This document shows, piece by piece, positions 1-5,250 of a stretch of 6,212 nt of DNA (position 1 is the first letter of the stretch; each line of letters opens with the position of its first letter). The notes under the pieces were generated by a model that worked only from the letters and a program-made list of their open reading frames with translations, was not told the origin of the DNA and ran no database searches. This DNA comes from an uncultured Bacilli bacterium. Lineage in GTDB: Bacteria; Bacillota_I; Bacilli_A; RF39; UBA660. The stretch spans positions 1 to 6,212 of the forward strand of contig CANRMU010000060.1 in NCBI GenBank assembly GCA_947631895.1, written 5' to 3'. The position numbers and the translations under genes are program-made.

Positions 1-1
1 T

Positions 2-334
2 AGTATTTCAGAGGTAACCGAAGGAATCTCTTTACCAACCGATGAAAGATACTTTGATAAATATGATTATAGTACAAGTAGTGCAACATATAACAGAGGT
101 TTTTTAGGAGATGCCACAAAAGAAATGGGACCATTTCAAACAATGAAATATTTAACCAAATCAAGAAATATAGGCAGCTGGTATAATGATGAGGCATGGC
201 TTGTCGGTTCAGGCGGTCCTTGGGTCGATCGTGGTGGCGATTACGCCTATGGCACGGGTGCTGGCGTGTTCGGTTTCAGTTACGCGTACGGTCGTGCGAG
301 CAGCGACGACGGCTTTCGGCTCGTTCTCGCCTAA
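2..334 (+). CDS. C-terminal part of a DGR target protein with a C-type-lectin-like variable domain (5' end outside window)
   Basis: This is an open frame entering from the left edge and ending at TAA 332-334, so only the last 110 residues are visible. The segment reads RGFLGDATKEMGPF, then IGSWYNDEAW, then a tail with the scaffold RGG-x4-G-x-x-AGVF-x-F, ending in GFRLVLA. Tails of the form W..RGG...aGvF....GFR.vL are known from C-type-lectin/formylglycine-generating-enzyme-fold proteins diversified by DGRs, which usually act as ligand-binding surface or phage proteins. The first 200 bases are AT-rich like the rest of the window, while the last 130 are about 62% G+C and only about 10% A. Between residues 39 and 62 of the segment beginning at the ATG at 125, nearly all non-scaffold codons end in C or T. 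Two other long frames overlap here only because A depletion removes stop codons. The signal sequence and full architecture cannot be seen. The family call is firm, the ligand and location are unknown. Confidence 0.82.
   Translation, partial: SISEVTEGISLPTDERYFDKYDYSTSSATYNRGFLGDATKEMGPFQTMKYLTKSRNIGSWYNDEAWLVGSGGPWVDRGGDYAYGTGAGVFGFSYAYGRASSDDGFRLVLA
206..334 (+). other. Candidate DGR variable repeat (VR) with adenine-free 3' end
   Basis: The stretch is a GC-rich, A-poor island inside an AT-rich gene. Codons at 239-310 include GAT, TAC, GCC, TAT, GGT, AGT, CGT, AGC and GAC at non-scaffold positions. All are NNY, which is what adenine-specific mutagenesis of AAY codons from a template repeat yields, and such changes cannot make stop codons. 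GCG at the ACG-like position fits an A-to-G change. From 310 to 332 there is no A at all, as expected for the invariant 3' end that primes mutagenic homing. The template repeat and reverse transcriptase are not in the window, so the left boundary is approximate and the call is inferred from composition and protein family. Confidence 0.7.
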
Positions 335-352
335 TCTTTACGAAACTGAGGG

Positions 353-394
353 TGTTATTCATTATGACATCTTTTGCTTGCAAGCATCATAACA
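353..394 (+). repeat. Palindrome and nested inverted repeats downstream of the variable repeat
   Basis: TGCTTGCAAGCA at 375-386 is a perfect 12-base palindrome that could fold as a hairpin with a TGCA loop. It is bracketed by TTATGA (362-367) and TCATAA (387-392), which pair if seven bases on the left bulge out. Alternatively TGTTAT (353-358) can pair with ATAACA (389-394). A hairpin or cruciform just after a variable repeat is a known helper of DGR retrohoming. It could instead terminate the upstream gene, although no T-run follows, or act as an operator, since TTGCAA within it is a possible -35 for yneF. Confidence 0.5.
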
Positions 395-406
395 TTTTAG
401 TAAAAT
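378..406 (+). promoter_or_regulatory. Possible vegetative promoter of yneF
   Basis: TTGCAA (378-383) and TAAAAT (401-406) are separated by 17 bases, matching 4/6 and 5/6 of the sigma-A consensus. The -35 lies inside the palindrome at 375-386, so a dimeric regulator bound there would block it. In such AT-rich DNA the -10 match alone is weak. Confidence 0.35.
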
Positions 407-427
407 AATATTGCGAGGAGGTATATT

Positions 428-637
428 ATGTTACATGATATATTAATGATTGTTATAGGTTTAATAGTTGGCTTAGTTATTGGCTTTTTTGGAGCTAGAA
501 CATTTATGAAAAAATATTTAAAGAAAAATCCACCTATTAATGAAAAAATGATTGAAACAATGATGAGTAGTATGGGAAGAAAACCTAGTCAAAAACAAGT
601 AAGACAAGTTATGAATCAAATGAATCGCTTTATGTAA
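428..637 (+). CDS. yneF: YneF/UPF0154 family small membrane protein
   Basis: This 69-residue protein has the UPF0154 pattern throughout. An N-terminal membrane segment (about residues 4-24, with a small-residue IGLIVGLVIGFFGAR stretch) is followed by a basic FMKKYLKKNPP segment and a conserved cytoplasmic tail containing NEKMIETMMSSMGRKPSQKQ. Length is normal for the family (about 70 residues). The function is not established; the protein is expected in the cytoplasmic membrane with its tail in the cytoplasm. The start is fixed by a strong ribosome binding site, GAGGAGG (415-421), six bases ahead of ATG 428. The gene is flanked by its own candidate promoter and a terminator overlapping its stop codon, so it is probably a single-gene unit unrelated to the DGR target upstream. 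Confidence 0.93.
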   Translation: MLHDILMIVIGLIVGLVIGFFGARTFMKKYLKKNPPINEKMIETMMSSMGRKPSQKQVRQVMNQMNRFM

Positions 638-646
638 GCGTTTTTT
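626..646 (+). terminator. Rho-independent terminator of yneF, overlapping its stop codon
   Basis: CGCTT (626-630) pairs with AAGCG (636-640) around a five-base loop, followed directly by six T (641-646). The stem begins in the last coding triplets and the TAA stop (635-637) lies at the loop/3' arm junction. Confidence 0.75.
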
Positions 647-647
647 C

Positions 648-676
648 TTTACTTTAAAATGCTTTTTATTTATAAT
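648..676 (+). promoter_or_regulatory. Probable vegetative promoter of the 157-residue gene
   Basis: TTTACT (648-653, 4/6 to the sigma-A -35) and a perfect TATAAT (671-676) are spaced 17 bases apart. They lie just after the yneF terminator. Transcription would start near 683, only about 16 bases before the start codon. Confidence 0.55.
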
Positions 677-698
677 ATTAAGCCAAGGAAGTGATAGA

Positions 699-1172
699 AT
701 GGAAAATAGTGAATTTCCAGCAGATGTTAGCTTATTATTAGAAAGTATTGAAGAATGTCTTAGAGAAAAAGATTATCTTAAAATTTATATTTTTATTACT
801 AAATATGGTAAAATGATTCATTCAATTAATCGTAGCCTGTATTTTGAAATTGTTTTATGTTATATAAGTAAATTTATTAATAATGATGATGTTTGTGTTA
901 AACTTTCTAATAATACAATAAATATTAATAAAAAATTATTAGAATTAAATAAATATTTATTAAAAGAAATAAAACAACTTGAAGATGAAAGTAGTGAAAA
1001 AAGTAAAAATCTATTAATCTTAATTAAAAATTTTTGGTTAATTTCTTATTATGAAACTGATTGTGGACTTACTAATATTCCTAGTGGAAGAACCTATTAT
1101 TATGATAAAAATAAAACCCAAATTGAAGAATTATTTAAACAAAATGAAGAATTAAAATTAAGTATAAAGTAG
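699..1172 (+). CDS. Hypothetical protein, 157 residues, mostly helical
   Basis: I do not recognise this protein. It lacks a signal peptide and a clear membrane segment and appears cytoplasmic. The N-terminal half (MENSEF to about residue 60) is rich in Leu, Ile, Glu and Lys and probably helical. A Lys/Glu/Asn-rich stretch at about residues 70-105 could form a coiled coil. A more distinctive segment follows near residues 113-135 (FWLISYYETDCGLTNIPSGR), and the end is charged. The start ATG 699 is supported by AAGGA (685-689) nine bases upstream and by a promoter just before it. Composition and codon use match the neighbours, so it is a real gene, but no role can be assigned. In Bacillus the gene directly before gpr is rpsT (ribosomal protein S20); this protein is too long and not basic enough to be S20. 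Confidence 0.8.
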   Translation: MENSEFPADVSLLLESIEECLREKDYLKIYIFITKYGKMIHSINRSLYFEIVLCYISKFINNDDVCVKLSNNTININKKLLELNKYLLKEIKQLEDESSEKSKNLLILIKNFWLISYYETDCGLTNIPSGRTYYYDKNKTQIEELFKQNEELKLSIK

Positions 1173-1191
1173 TTTTAACTTAACCATAATA
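1162..1191 (+). promoter_or_regulatory. Candidate sigma-G (forespore) promoter of gpr
   Basis: GTATA (1162-1166), an 18-base spacer and CATAATA (1185-1191) match the B. subtilis sigma-G consensus as I recall it (GHATR, 18 bases, CATNHTA) at every defined position. Known biology fits: gpr is transcribed in the forespore by sigma-F/sigma-G. The -35 falls in the last codons of the upstream gene. The match is exact, but AT-rich DNA gives such strings by chance fairly often. Confidence 0.5.
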
Positions 1192-1207
1192 TAAATGGTG
1201 AAGTTTT

Positions 1208-1942
1208 ATGAAACAAAATTTATTTTTAGATGCAGCTATACCTTTAGAAAAAGATATTTTAATTGAAAGTAAAAAAGAAAGAAATGTTACAATAAAACAT
1301 TATTATGTTAAAGAAGAAAAAAATTATAAATTAAAACATGATAAAGGAGATTATTTTACAATATCTTTTGATGATATTGTAATGTATCAAGAGACAAATA
1401 GTTTAGAAAAAGTTGTAAAAAAAATTTTAAGAATGTTTTTAAAAAAATATCATAAAGGTGGAACTATTCTTATTTTAGGTTTAGGTAATTCTAGTATATT
1501 AGGAGATTCTTTTGGCGTTAAGTGTTTAAGTAAAATAATTGCTACTAACCATTATAATGATATCTATACTATTCCCAAAGTAGCCCTTTTTTCACCAGAA
1601 ACAACTAATAAAACCGGAATATCATCTTTTAAACTTATTGAAAATGTTGTTAAAGATTTAAAACCAGATGTAATTATTTTAATTGATTCTTTAGTAACTG
1701 AAAAAGTAAGTTTTATAAATCGAACTTTAGAAATAAATGATTGTGGAATTGTTTATGCCGATGCTTTAAAAGATAATAAATGCATAAATAGAAAAACTTT
1801 TGGCATTCCAGTATTAACTATTGGTTATCCAACTTTATGGGATTGTAAAAAAGCTTATTTTTCTAAATTAAATTTAGAAGAAGATTTAAAAATAATGAGT
1901 GATTTAGTATCAAAAGTAATAAATCAAATTATAATGTCATAA
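1208..1942 (+). CDS. gpr: GPR spore protease, compact form
   Basis: GPR is the atypical aspartic endopeptidase (MEROPS A25) that degrades small acid-soluble DNA-protecting proteins during spore germination; it is made in the forespore as a zymogen. The family landmarks occur in order: LILGLGNSSILGDSFG (about 88-103), FSPETTNKTGI (128-138), KPDVIILIDSL (152-162), INRTLEINDCGI (170-181) and TFGIPVLTIGYPTL (197-210). The two catalytic aspartates correspond to Asp100 and Asp160. At 244 residues it is far shorter than the about 370 of Bacillus GPR. The missing part lies mainly after the VPT-like motif, and a final helix (about 225-244) resembles the Bacillus C-terminal helix. The region before the LDAAIP segment, equivalent to the RTDLAVE processing region, is only about six residues long, so a normal propeptide is nearly absent. 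The start ATG 1208 follows GGTGAAG (1197-1203). A terminator overlaps the stop codon. Confidence 0.93.
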   Translation: MKQNLFLDAAIPLEKDILIESKKERNVTIKHYYVKEEKNYKLKHDKGDYFTISFDDIVMYQETNSLEKVVKKILRMFLKKYHKGGTILILGLGNSSILGDSFGVKCLSKIIATNHYNDIYTIPKVALFSPETTNKTGISSFKLIENVVKDLKPDVIILIDSLVTEKVSFINRTLEINDCGIVYADALKDNKCINRKTFGIPVLTIGYPTLWDCKKAYFSKLNLEEDLKIMSDLVSKVINQIIMS

Positions 1943-1956
1943 AACGACATTTTTTT
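1933..1956 (+). terminator. Rho-independent terminator of gpr, overlapping its stop codon
   Basis: AATGTC (1933-1938) pairs with GACATT (1946-1951) across a seven-base loop, leading into a run of T to 1956. The TAA stop (1940-1942) lies in the loop, the same layout as the yneF terminator. Confidence 0.75.
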
Positions 1957-1970
1957 ATTGTTTTATTTTA

Positions 1971-1976
1971 TATAAT
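1971..1976 (+). promoter_or_regulatory. Possible -10 element upstream of spoIIP
   Basis: A perfect TATAAT lies 16 bases before the spoIIP start, but I find no convincing -35, since the expected place is the T-run of the gpr terminator. In B. subtilis spoIIP is read by sigma-E; no good sigma-E -10 (CATANNNT type) is visible at a usable distance. Confidence 0.3.
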
Positions 1977-1982
1977 ACTAAT

Positions 1983-1989
1983 GGTGAAG
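1983..1989 (+). promoter_or_regulatory. Ribosome binding site deciding the spoIIP start
   Basis: GGTGAAG matches the site before gpr (1197-1203) and stands three bases ahead of ATG 1993. The in-frame ATG at 1981 overlaps this site and has no site of its own, so 1993 is the better start. Confidence 0.65.
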
Positions 1990-1992
1990 ATT

Positions 1993-2865
1993 ATGAAAAG
2001 ATTTAAGAGTAAGAAAAAGAAGTCTTTTAAAATTAAAGTATTAGTATTTATTATTTTTTTTAGTGTTAGTTTTTATTATGTATTTTCTTATTTTGTTGAT
2101 CCAAGGATTTTATTAGAAAGCATTAAGAATCGTTATTTTAATAATAGTGATATTGTTACTTGGTATATTAATGATTTATTTGGTAGTGTTAAAGAAGATA
2201 ATGGGTTAGGGAAAACTGAATATATACCTGATCCTAATCCAGGAGAAAACAAACATGAACCAATTGTTTATTTATATAATACTCATCAAAGTGAAGAATA
2301 TTATGTTGATTTATTAATGGAACATGATATTATGCCTAGTGTTATGACTTCTAGTTATATTTTAAGAGAAAAATTAAATAATTTAAAAATAAATACGATG
2401 GTTGAAACTACTAATATTAAAAATATTTTAGATAGTAATGGTTGGAATTATACAAGAAGTTATGAAGCAAGTAGAACTTTATTAGAACAAGCTAAAATTA
2501 ATAATCCAACATTAAATATTTTTATTGATTTACATCGCGATTCAATTCCTTATGAAAGTTCTACTTTAATAACTAATGATACAACATATGCTAAAGTCTT
2601 ATTTGTAATTGGAACGGAACATGAAAATTTTGAACAAAATAAAGAATTTGCTTTAAAAATTAGTAATGCTATGAATGAAAAGGTACCAGGTATTTCTAAA
2701 GGTATTTTAGAAAAAGGAGGTTCTGGAAATAATGGTATTTATAATCAAGATTTTGATGCTAAAACCATTTTAATTGAAGTAGGTTCTTCATATAATTATA
2801 TAACCGAAGTAAGTAAAACAATGGATGTTTTAGCCGAAAGTATTGCTTTGGTAGTAGGTGAGTAA
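1993..2865 (+). CDS. spoIIP: SpoIIP, stage II sporulation peptidoglycan amidase/endopeptidase
   Basis: SpoIIP cuts peptidoglycan stem peptides and cross-links in complex with SpoIID and SpoIIM, thinning septal wall and driving the mother-cell membrane around the forespore during engulfment. The 290-residue protein has a very basic N-terminus (residues 1-15), one membrane segment (about 14-33), a linker to about residue 88 and the SpoIIP catalytic domain. The visible landmarks are VYLYNTHQSEEY (92-103), FIDLHRDS (177-184), GNNGIYNQD (245-253) and TILIEVGS (258-265). The His, Glu and Asp residues in these motifs are those expected to bind metal and catalyse. Bacillus SpoIIP is about 400 residues; most of the difference is a shorter linker between anchor and domain. 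I use ATG 1993 rather than 1981 because of the ribosome binding site. The next gene abuts it and is surely co-transcribed. Confidence 0.95.
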   Translation: MKRFKSKKKKSFKIKVLVFIIFFSVSFYYVFSYFVDPRILLESIKNRYFNNSDIVTWYINDLFGSVKEDNGLGKTEYIPDPNPGENKHEPIVYLYNTHQSEEYYVDLLMEHDIMPSVMTSSYILREKLNNLKINTMVETTNIKNILDSNGWNYTRSYEASRTLLEQAKINNPTLNIFIDLHRDSIPYESSTLITNDTTYAKVLFVIGTEHENFEQNKEFALKISNAMNEKVPGISKGILEKGGSGNNGIYNQDFDAKTILIEVGSSYNYITEVSKTMDVLAESIALVVGE

Positions 2866-3195
2866 ATGGAAAAGAAAAAGAAACCTAATTGGTTTTTAAG
2901 AATCTTAGGAGTTTTATTTGTAATTTATATGTCTTTAACAATTGCTATTAATACAGGTTATTATGAAGCAAAATTAAGTGAAAAAACAACTATAACTGAA
3001 GAAAATATGAAACAATTTGAAGAAGATGTTAAAAATGGTAAAGAAGTTGATATTAAAGATTATGTTACTGATAATTATGAAGATTATTCTAACAATACGA
3101 GTAAAGCAGGAGTTAAAGTTTCTCACATAGTTGAAAATTTTATGGCTAATGGCATTACTGACTTAATTAATGTTCTAAAAAAATTATTTACTTGA
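2866..3195 (+). CDS. Small single-pass membrane protein co-transcribed with spoIIP
   Basis: This 109-residue protein is of no family I recognise. A basic N-terminus (MEKKKKPNW) precedes one membrane segment (about residues 10-28). A soluble tail rich in Glu, Lys and Asp (about 35-80) follows, then an amphipathic end with NGITDLINVLKKLFT. Positive residues before the segment suggest the tail lies outside the cytoplasmic membrane, which in an engulfing mother cell means the intermembrane space where SpoIIP acts. The start codon directly follows the spoIIP TAA, and its ribosome binding site AGGTGAG (2856-2862) lies in the last spoIIP codons, so translation is coupled. It ends with TGA, the only TGA stop among the intact genes here. 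A sporulation or envelope role alongside SpoIIP is an inference from position only. Confidence 0.85.
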   Translation: MEKKKKPNWFLRILGVLFVIYMSLTIAINTGYYEAKLSEKTTITEENMKQFEEDVKNGKEVDIKDYVTDNYEDYSNNTSKAGVKVSHIVENFMANGITDLINVLKKLFT

Positions 3196-3197
3196 TA

Positions 3198-3222
3198 TTT
3201 TAGGAGATAAAAGCTCTTAAAA
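3198..3222 (+). repeat. Inverted repeat after the spoIIP operon
   Basis: TTTTAGGAG (3198-3206) pairs with CTCTTAAAA (3214-3222) over nine positions, including one G-U, with a seven-base loop. There is no T-run afterwards, so it is a poor intrinsic terminator, though it sits where the spoIIP unit should end. It may stabilise the 3' end of that transcript or mark the edge of the inserted cassette. Confidence 0.4.
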
Positions 3223-3224
3223 TG

Positions 3225-3253
3225 TTGGAAAAATATGGCTTTTGTGTTAAAAT
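3225..3253 (+). promoter_or_regulatory. Probable promoter of the AAA ATPase / RloB cassette
   Basis: TTGGAA (3225-3230) and TAAAAT (3248-3253) are 17 bases apart. TG at 3245-3246 gives an extended -10 (TGT-TAAAAT). Transcription would begin near 3260, just before the ribosome binding site. Confidence 0.5.
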
Positions 3254-3261
3254 TTGTCTTA

Positions 3262-3268
3262 AAGGAGG
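3262..3268 (+). promoter_or_regulatory. Ribosome binding site deciding the AAA ATPase start
   Basis: AAGGAGG, the strongest site in the window, ends seven bases before ATG 3276. ATG 3270 is too close, and ATG 3222 lies upstream of the predicted promoter -10 and has no site of its own. Confidence 0.8.
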
Positions 3269-3275
3269 AATGCTT

Positions 3276-4478
3276 ATGTTACTACAATTTAAATTTAAAA
3301 ATTATAAGTGTTTTTATGATGAAACTATTTTAGATTTAACAGCTACAAAAGAAAAACAACACAGTAATAAAATAATTTCTATTAATGGTTTTAAAATTCT
3401 CCCCATTATTGAAATTCATGGAGCTAATGCTTCTGGTAAAAGTAGTGTTTTAGAAGCTTTACAATTTATGATAAATAATATTAAACAATCTAATTTAGTA
3501 GATGTTAATGATAAATTGTATACTAGTCCTTTTGCTTTTAGCAAAAAATCTTTAAATGAAAATAGTGAATTTGAAATTTCTTTTGTTTTAAATGATTATG
3601 AGTATCGTTATGGTTTTTCTTTGAATCAAGATGGTTATGAAGAAGAATGGTTATATAAAAAAAAATTTATGATTAATTCTGTATCAAAAGAAAAATTAAT
3701 TTTTATTAGAGATAAAAAACGCATTGTTTTTAATAATTCTTATGAAAAATATAATAAAACTTGGCAATTATTTCAAAATACCGTTAGTAATTATCGAAAA
3801 TTATTAATTTTAAGTAGTGTAGCTATTAAAGAAGAAAATGGTTTATTTAGAGATATATACAACTATTTAAATAAGATTATTTTTAAAATTGAAAGTGTTT
3901 TTAATCAAAATTTAATTATTAGCATTTTAAAAGAAAATAATAAATTATATAAGCAATTTCAAAAATTAATAACGGAATTTGATCCATGTTTATTAGGTCT
4001 TAAAATTGATGAAAAAATTAATGATATAGGGGAAAAAGTATATAATATTAAGGGAATTCATAAGGATATTGATAATAATGATTTTAGATTAATACCATTT
4101 CATTATGAATCAGACGGAACAATTAAAATGTTTAATGTTTTACCAATTATTTTAGAAAATTTAAACAATGGTGGAGTTTTATGTATTGATGAGCTTGATG
4201 TTAAATTTCATCCTTTATTATTTAAGAAAATTGTTAATATGTATAAAGATAAAAATATCAATAAAAATAATGCTCAATTAATTTATACAGCTCATTCAAC
4301 ATTTCTATTAAGTAGTGATTATTTAAGAAGAGATGAAATATATTTAGTTGAAAAAAATAGTTTGGGTAAATCAGATTTATATTCTTTATCAGAATTTAAA
4401 AATTTAAGAATTGATGCTAACTATGAGAAAAAATATTTGAGTGGACAATTTGGGGCAATACCATTTGATGATGAATAG
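3276..4478 (+). CDS. RloA/AbiLi-like AAA ATPase of a two-gene anti-phage system
   Basis: This is a 400-residue ATP-binding protein of the AAA_15/AAA_21 (OLD/ABC-ATPase-like) group that pairs with RloB-type proteins. Landmarks: the N-terminal MLLQFKFKNYKCF strand; Walker A GANASGKSS (49-57); a long charged middle region (about 90-270) that probably holds the coiled-coil or insert; the signature-like ESDGT (278-282); Walker B GVLCIDELD (300-308); and the switch histidine in TAHST (338-342). The C-terminal YLSGQFGAIP (387-396) is also typical. In known systems of this kind the ATPase senses phage and controls a partner effector. The frame can be opened at ATG 3222, but the extra 18 residues are unlike the family and lack a ribosome binding site, so I start at 3276. 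The RloB partner follows seven bases after the stop. The ATPase is complete even though its partner is broken. Composition matches the host. Confidence 0.9.
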   Translation: MLLQFKFKNYKCFYDETILDLTATKEKQHSNKIISINGFKILPIIEIHGANASGKSSVLEALQFMINNIKQSNLVDVNDKLYTSPFAFSKKSLNENSEFEISFVLNDYEYRYGFSLNQDGYEEEWLYKKKFMINSVSKEKLIFIRDKKRIVFNNSYEKYNKTWQLFQNTVSNYRKLLILSSVAIKEENGLFRDIYNYLNKIIFKIESVFNQNLIISILKENNKLYKQFQKLITEFDPCLLGLKIDEKINDIGEKVYNIKGIHKDIDNNDFRLIPFHYESDGTIKMFNVLPIILENLNNGGVLCIDELDVKFHPLLFKKIVNMYKDKNINKNNAQLIYTAHSTFLLSSDYLRRDEIYLVEKNSLGKSDLYSLSEFKNLRIDANYEKKYLSGQFGAIPFDDE

Positions 4479-4485
4479 GTGAAAT

Positions 4486-5168
4486 ATGGGCAGTGATAAT
4501 TTATTTAATAAACATCGTAACGAAAGAATTAAAAGAAAATAAAATAATAAAAATATTAAATCTAATAAATGGCTAATAGTTTGTGAAGGTAAAAAGACTG
4601 AAACTAATTATTTTAATGAGGTGATTAAAAAAGTTAATAAATTAGTTTTAAATGAAAATAAATTAAAGGTTAAAATTATTGGTAAAGGATTAGGAACTTT
4701 ATCATTATTAGATACTGTTAGTGATATCATAAGTAATGAAGTAATCCCTTATGGCAATATTTTTGTTGTATTTGATAAAGATGATTTTGATAAAACTATC
4801 AGAATATGTGAAAAAAAAGGCTATTTTCCTTTATGGTCTAATCAAGCAATAGAATTTTGGTTTTTGCTTCATTTTTATTACATTGATACAAAAATGGATC
4901 GTAAATTATTGCATCTAAATTAAGTGAGTATTTAAGTAATGTCGGTTATGAATATAAATATCAAAAAAATGATGAAAAATTATTTATGATTTTAAATAGG
5001 TATGGTTCATTAGATAAAGCTATAAAAAATGCTCGTAAAATTCATAACAATCACGGTAATGAATTACCATCTAAATGCGAAAGTTGTACAACTGTTTATA
5101 AATTTTTTGATGAAATAGATAAAAGATTAGAAGAACTAGATATTATATTAGATTATAATAAATTATAA
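4486..5168 (+). pseudogene. RloB/AbiLii-like partner protein, broken by a stop codon and a frameshift
   Basis: Three consecutive pieces together make one RloB family protein of about 226 residues, a normal family length. Piece 1 (4486-4542) begins MGSDNLFNKHRNE, after AGGTGAA (4477-4483) overlapping the ATPase stop, and ends at TAA 4540-4542. Piece 2 stays in the same frame (4543-4923) and carries the family core: WLIVCEGKKTETNYF, then FVVFDKDDFDK and SNQAIEFWFLLHF. It ends at TAA 4921-4923. Piece 3, from about 4905 to 5168 in another frame, continues with SKLSEYL, then GSLDKAIKNARKI and CTTVYKFFDEID. Restoring one A in the AAA at 4903-4905 joins pieces 2 and 3. The EGKKTE and DKDD motifs resemble a Toprim-type metal site, so RloB is probably the nuclease-like effector. 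With the first stop, translation could restart only at GTG 4621, without the EG motif. Sequencing error at either spot is possible but less likely for both. Confidence 0.82.
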
Positions 5169-5202
5169 GCAAATAATTATTAATTTTAGAATAATTCTCT
5201 AA

Positions 5203-5231
5203 TTGTCAATAAGTTTATTTTTATGTATAAT
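5203..5231 (+). promoter_or_regulatory. Vegetative promoter of lepA
   Basis: TTGTCA (5203-5208, 5/6) and a perfect TATAAT (5226-5231) are 17 bases apart, the best sigma-A match in the window. Predicted initiation near 5238 coincides with the start of the ribosome binding site AGGTGAG (5239-5245). lepA is therefore uncoupled from the sporulation genes. Confidence 0.78.
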
Positions 5232-5250
5232 AAACCTTAGGTGAGTAAAA

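Noticed and set aside
1..334. Foreign origin by recent transfer of the GC-rich segment
   Set aside because: The same reading frame is AT-rich upstream, and the jump coincides with the variable domain, which a DGR explains better than transfer of a whole gene.
186..408. Two overlapping open frames (186-392 and 196-408) across the GC-rich island
   Set aside because: They are shadows: adenine depletion removes stop codons from all frames here, and neither has a ribosome binding site or a plausible protein sequence.
3193..3195. TGA read as tryptophan (Mycoplasma-type code)
   Set aside because: All tryptophans in the clear genes are TGG and no internal TGA occurs in them, so TGA at 3193 is a normal stop.
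4621..4923. A separate 100-residue gene starting at ATT/GTG near 4621
   Set aside because: The same frame continues upstream with WLIVCEGKKTETNYF, the conserved start of RloB proteins, and no ribosome binding site is found, so it is the middle piece of a broken gene.
4986..5168. A separate 60-residue gene
   Set aside because: It is the C-terminal end of the RloB-like protein in the shifted frame; conserved residues continue upstream of its ATG to about 4905.
3197..5189. ATTTTAG at 3197-3203 and 5183-5189 as target-site duplication flanking the defence cassette
   Set aside because: Seven AT-rich bases are not significant here, and no transposase or recombinase is present.
5175..5196. Inverted repeat AATTATT/AATAATT after the RloB-like gene as a terminator
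   Set aside because: The stem is all A/T with an eight-base loop and no T-run follows; such repeats are expected by chance in this composition.
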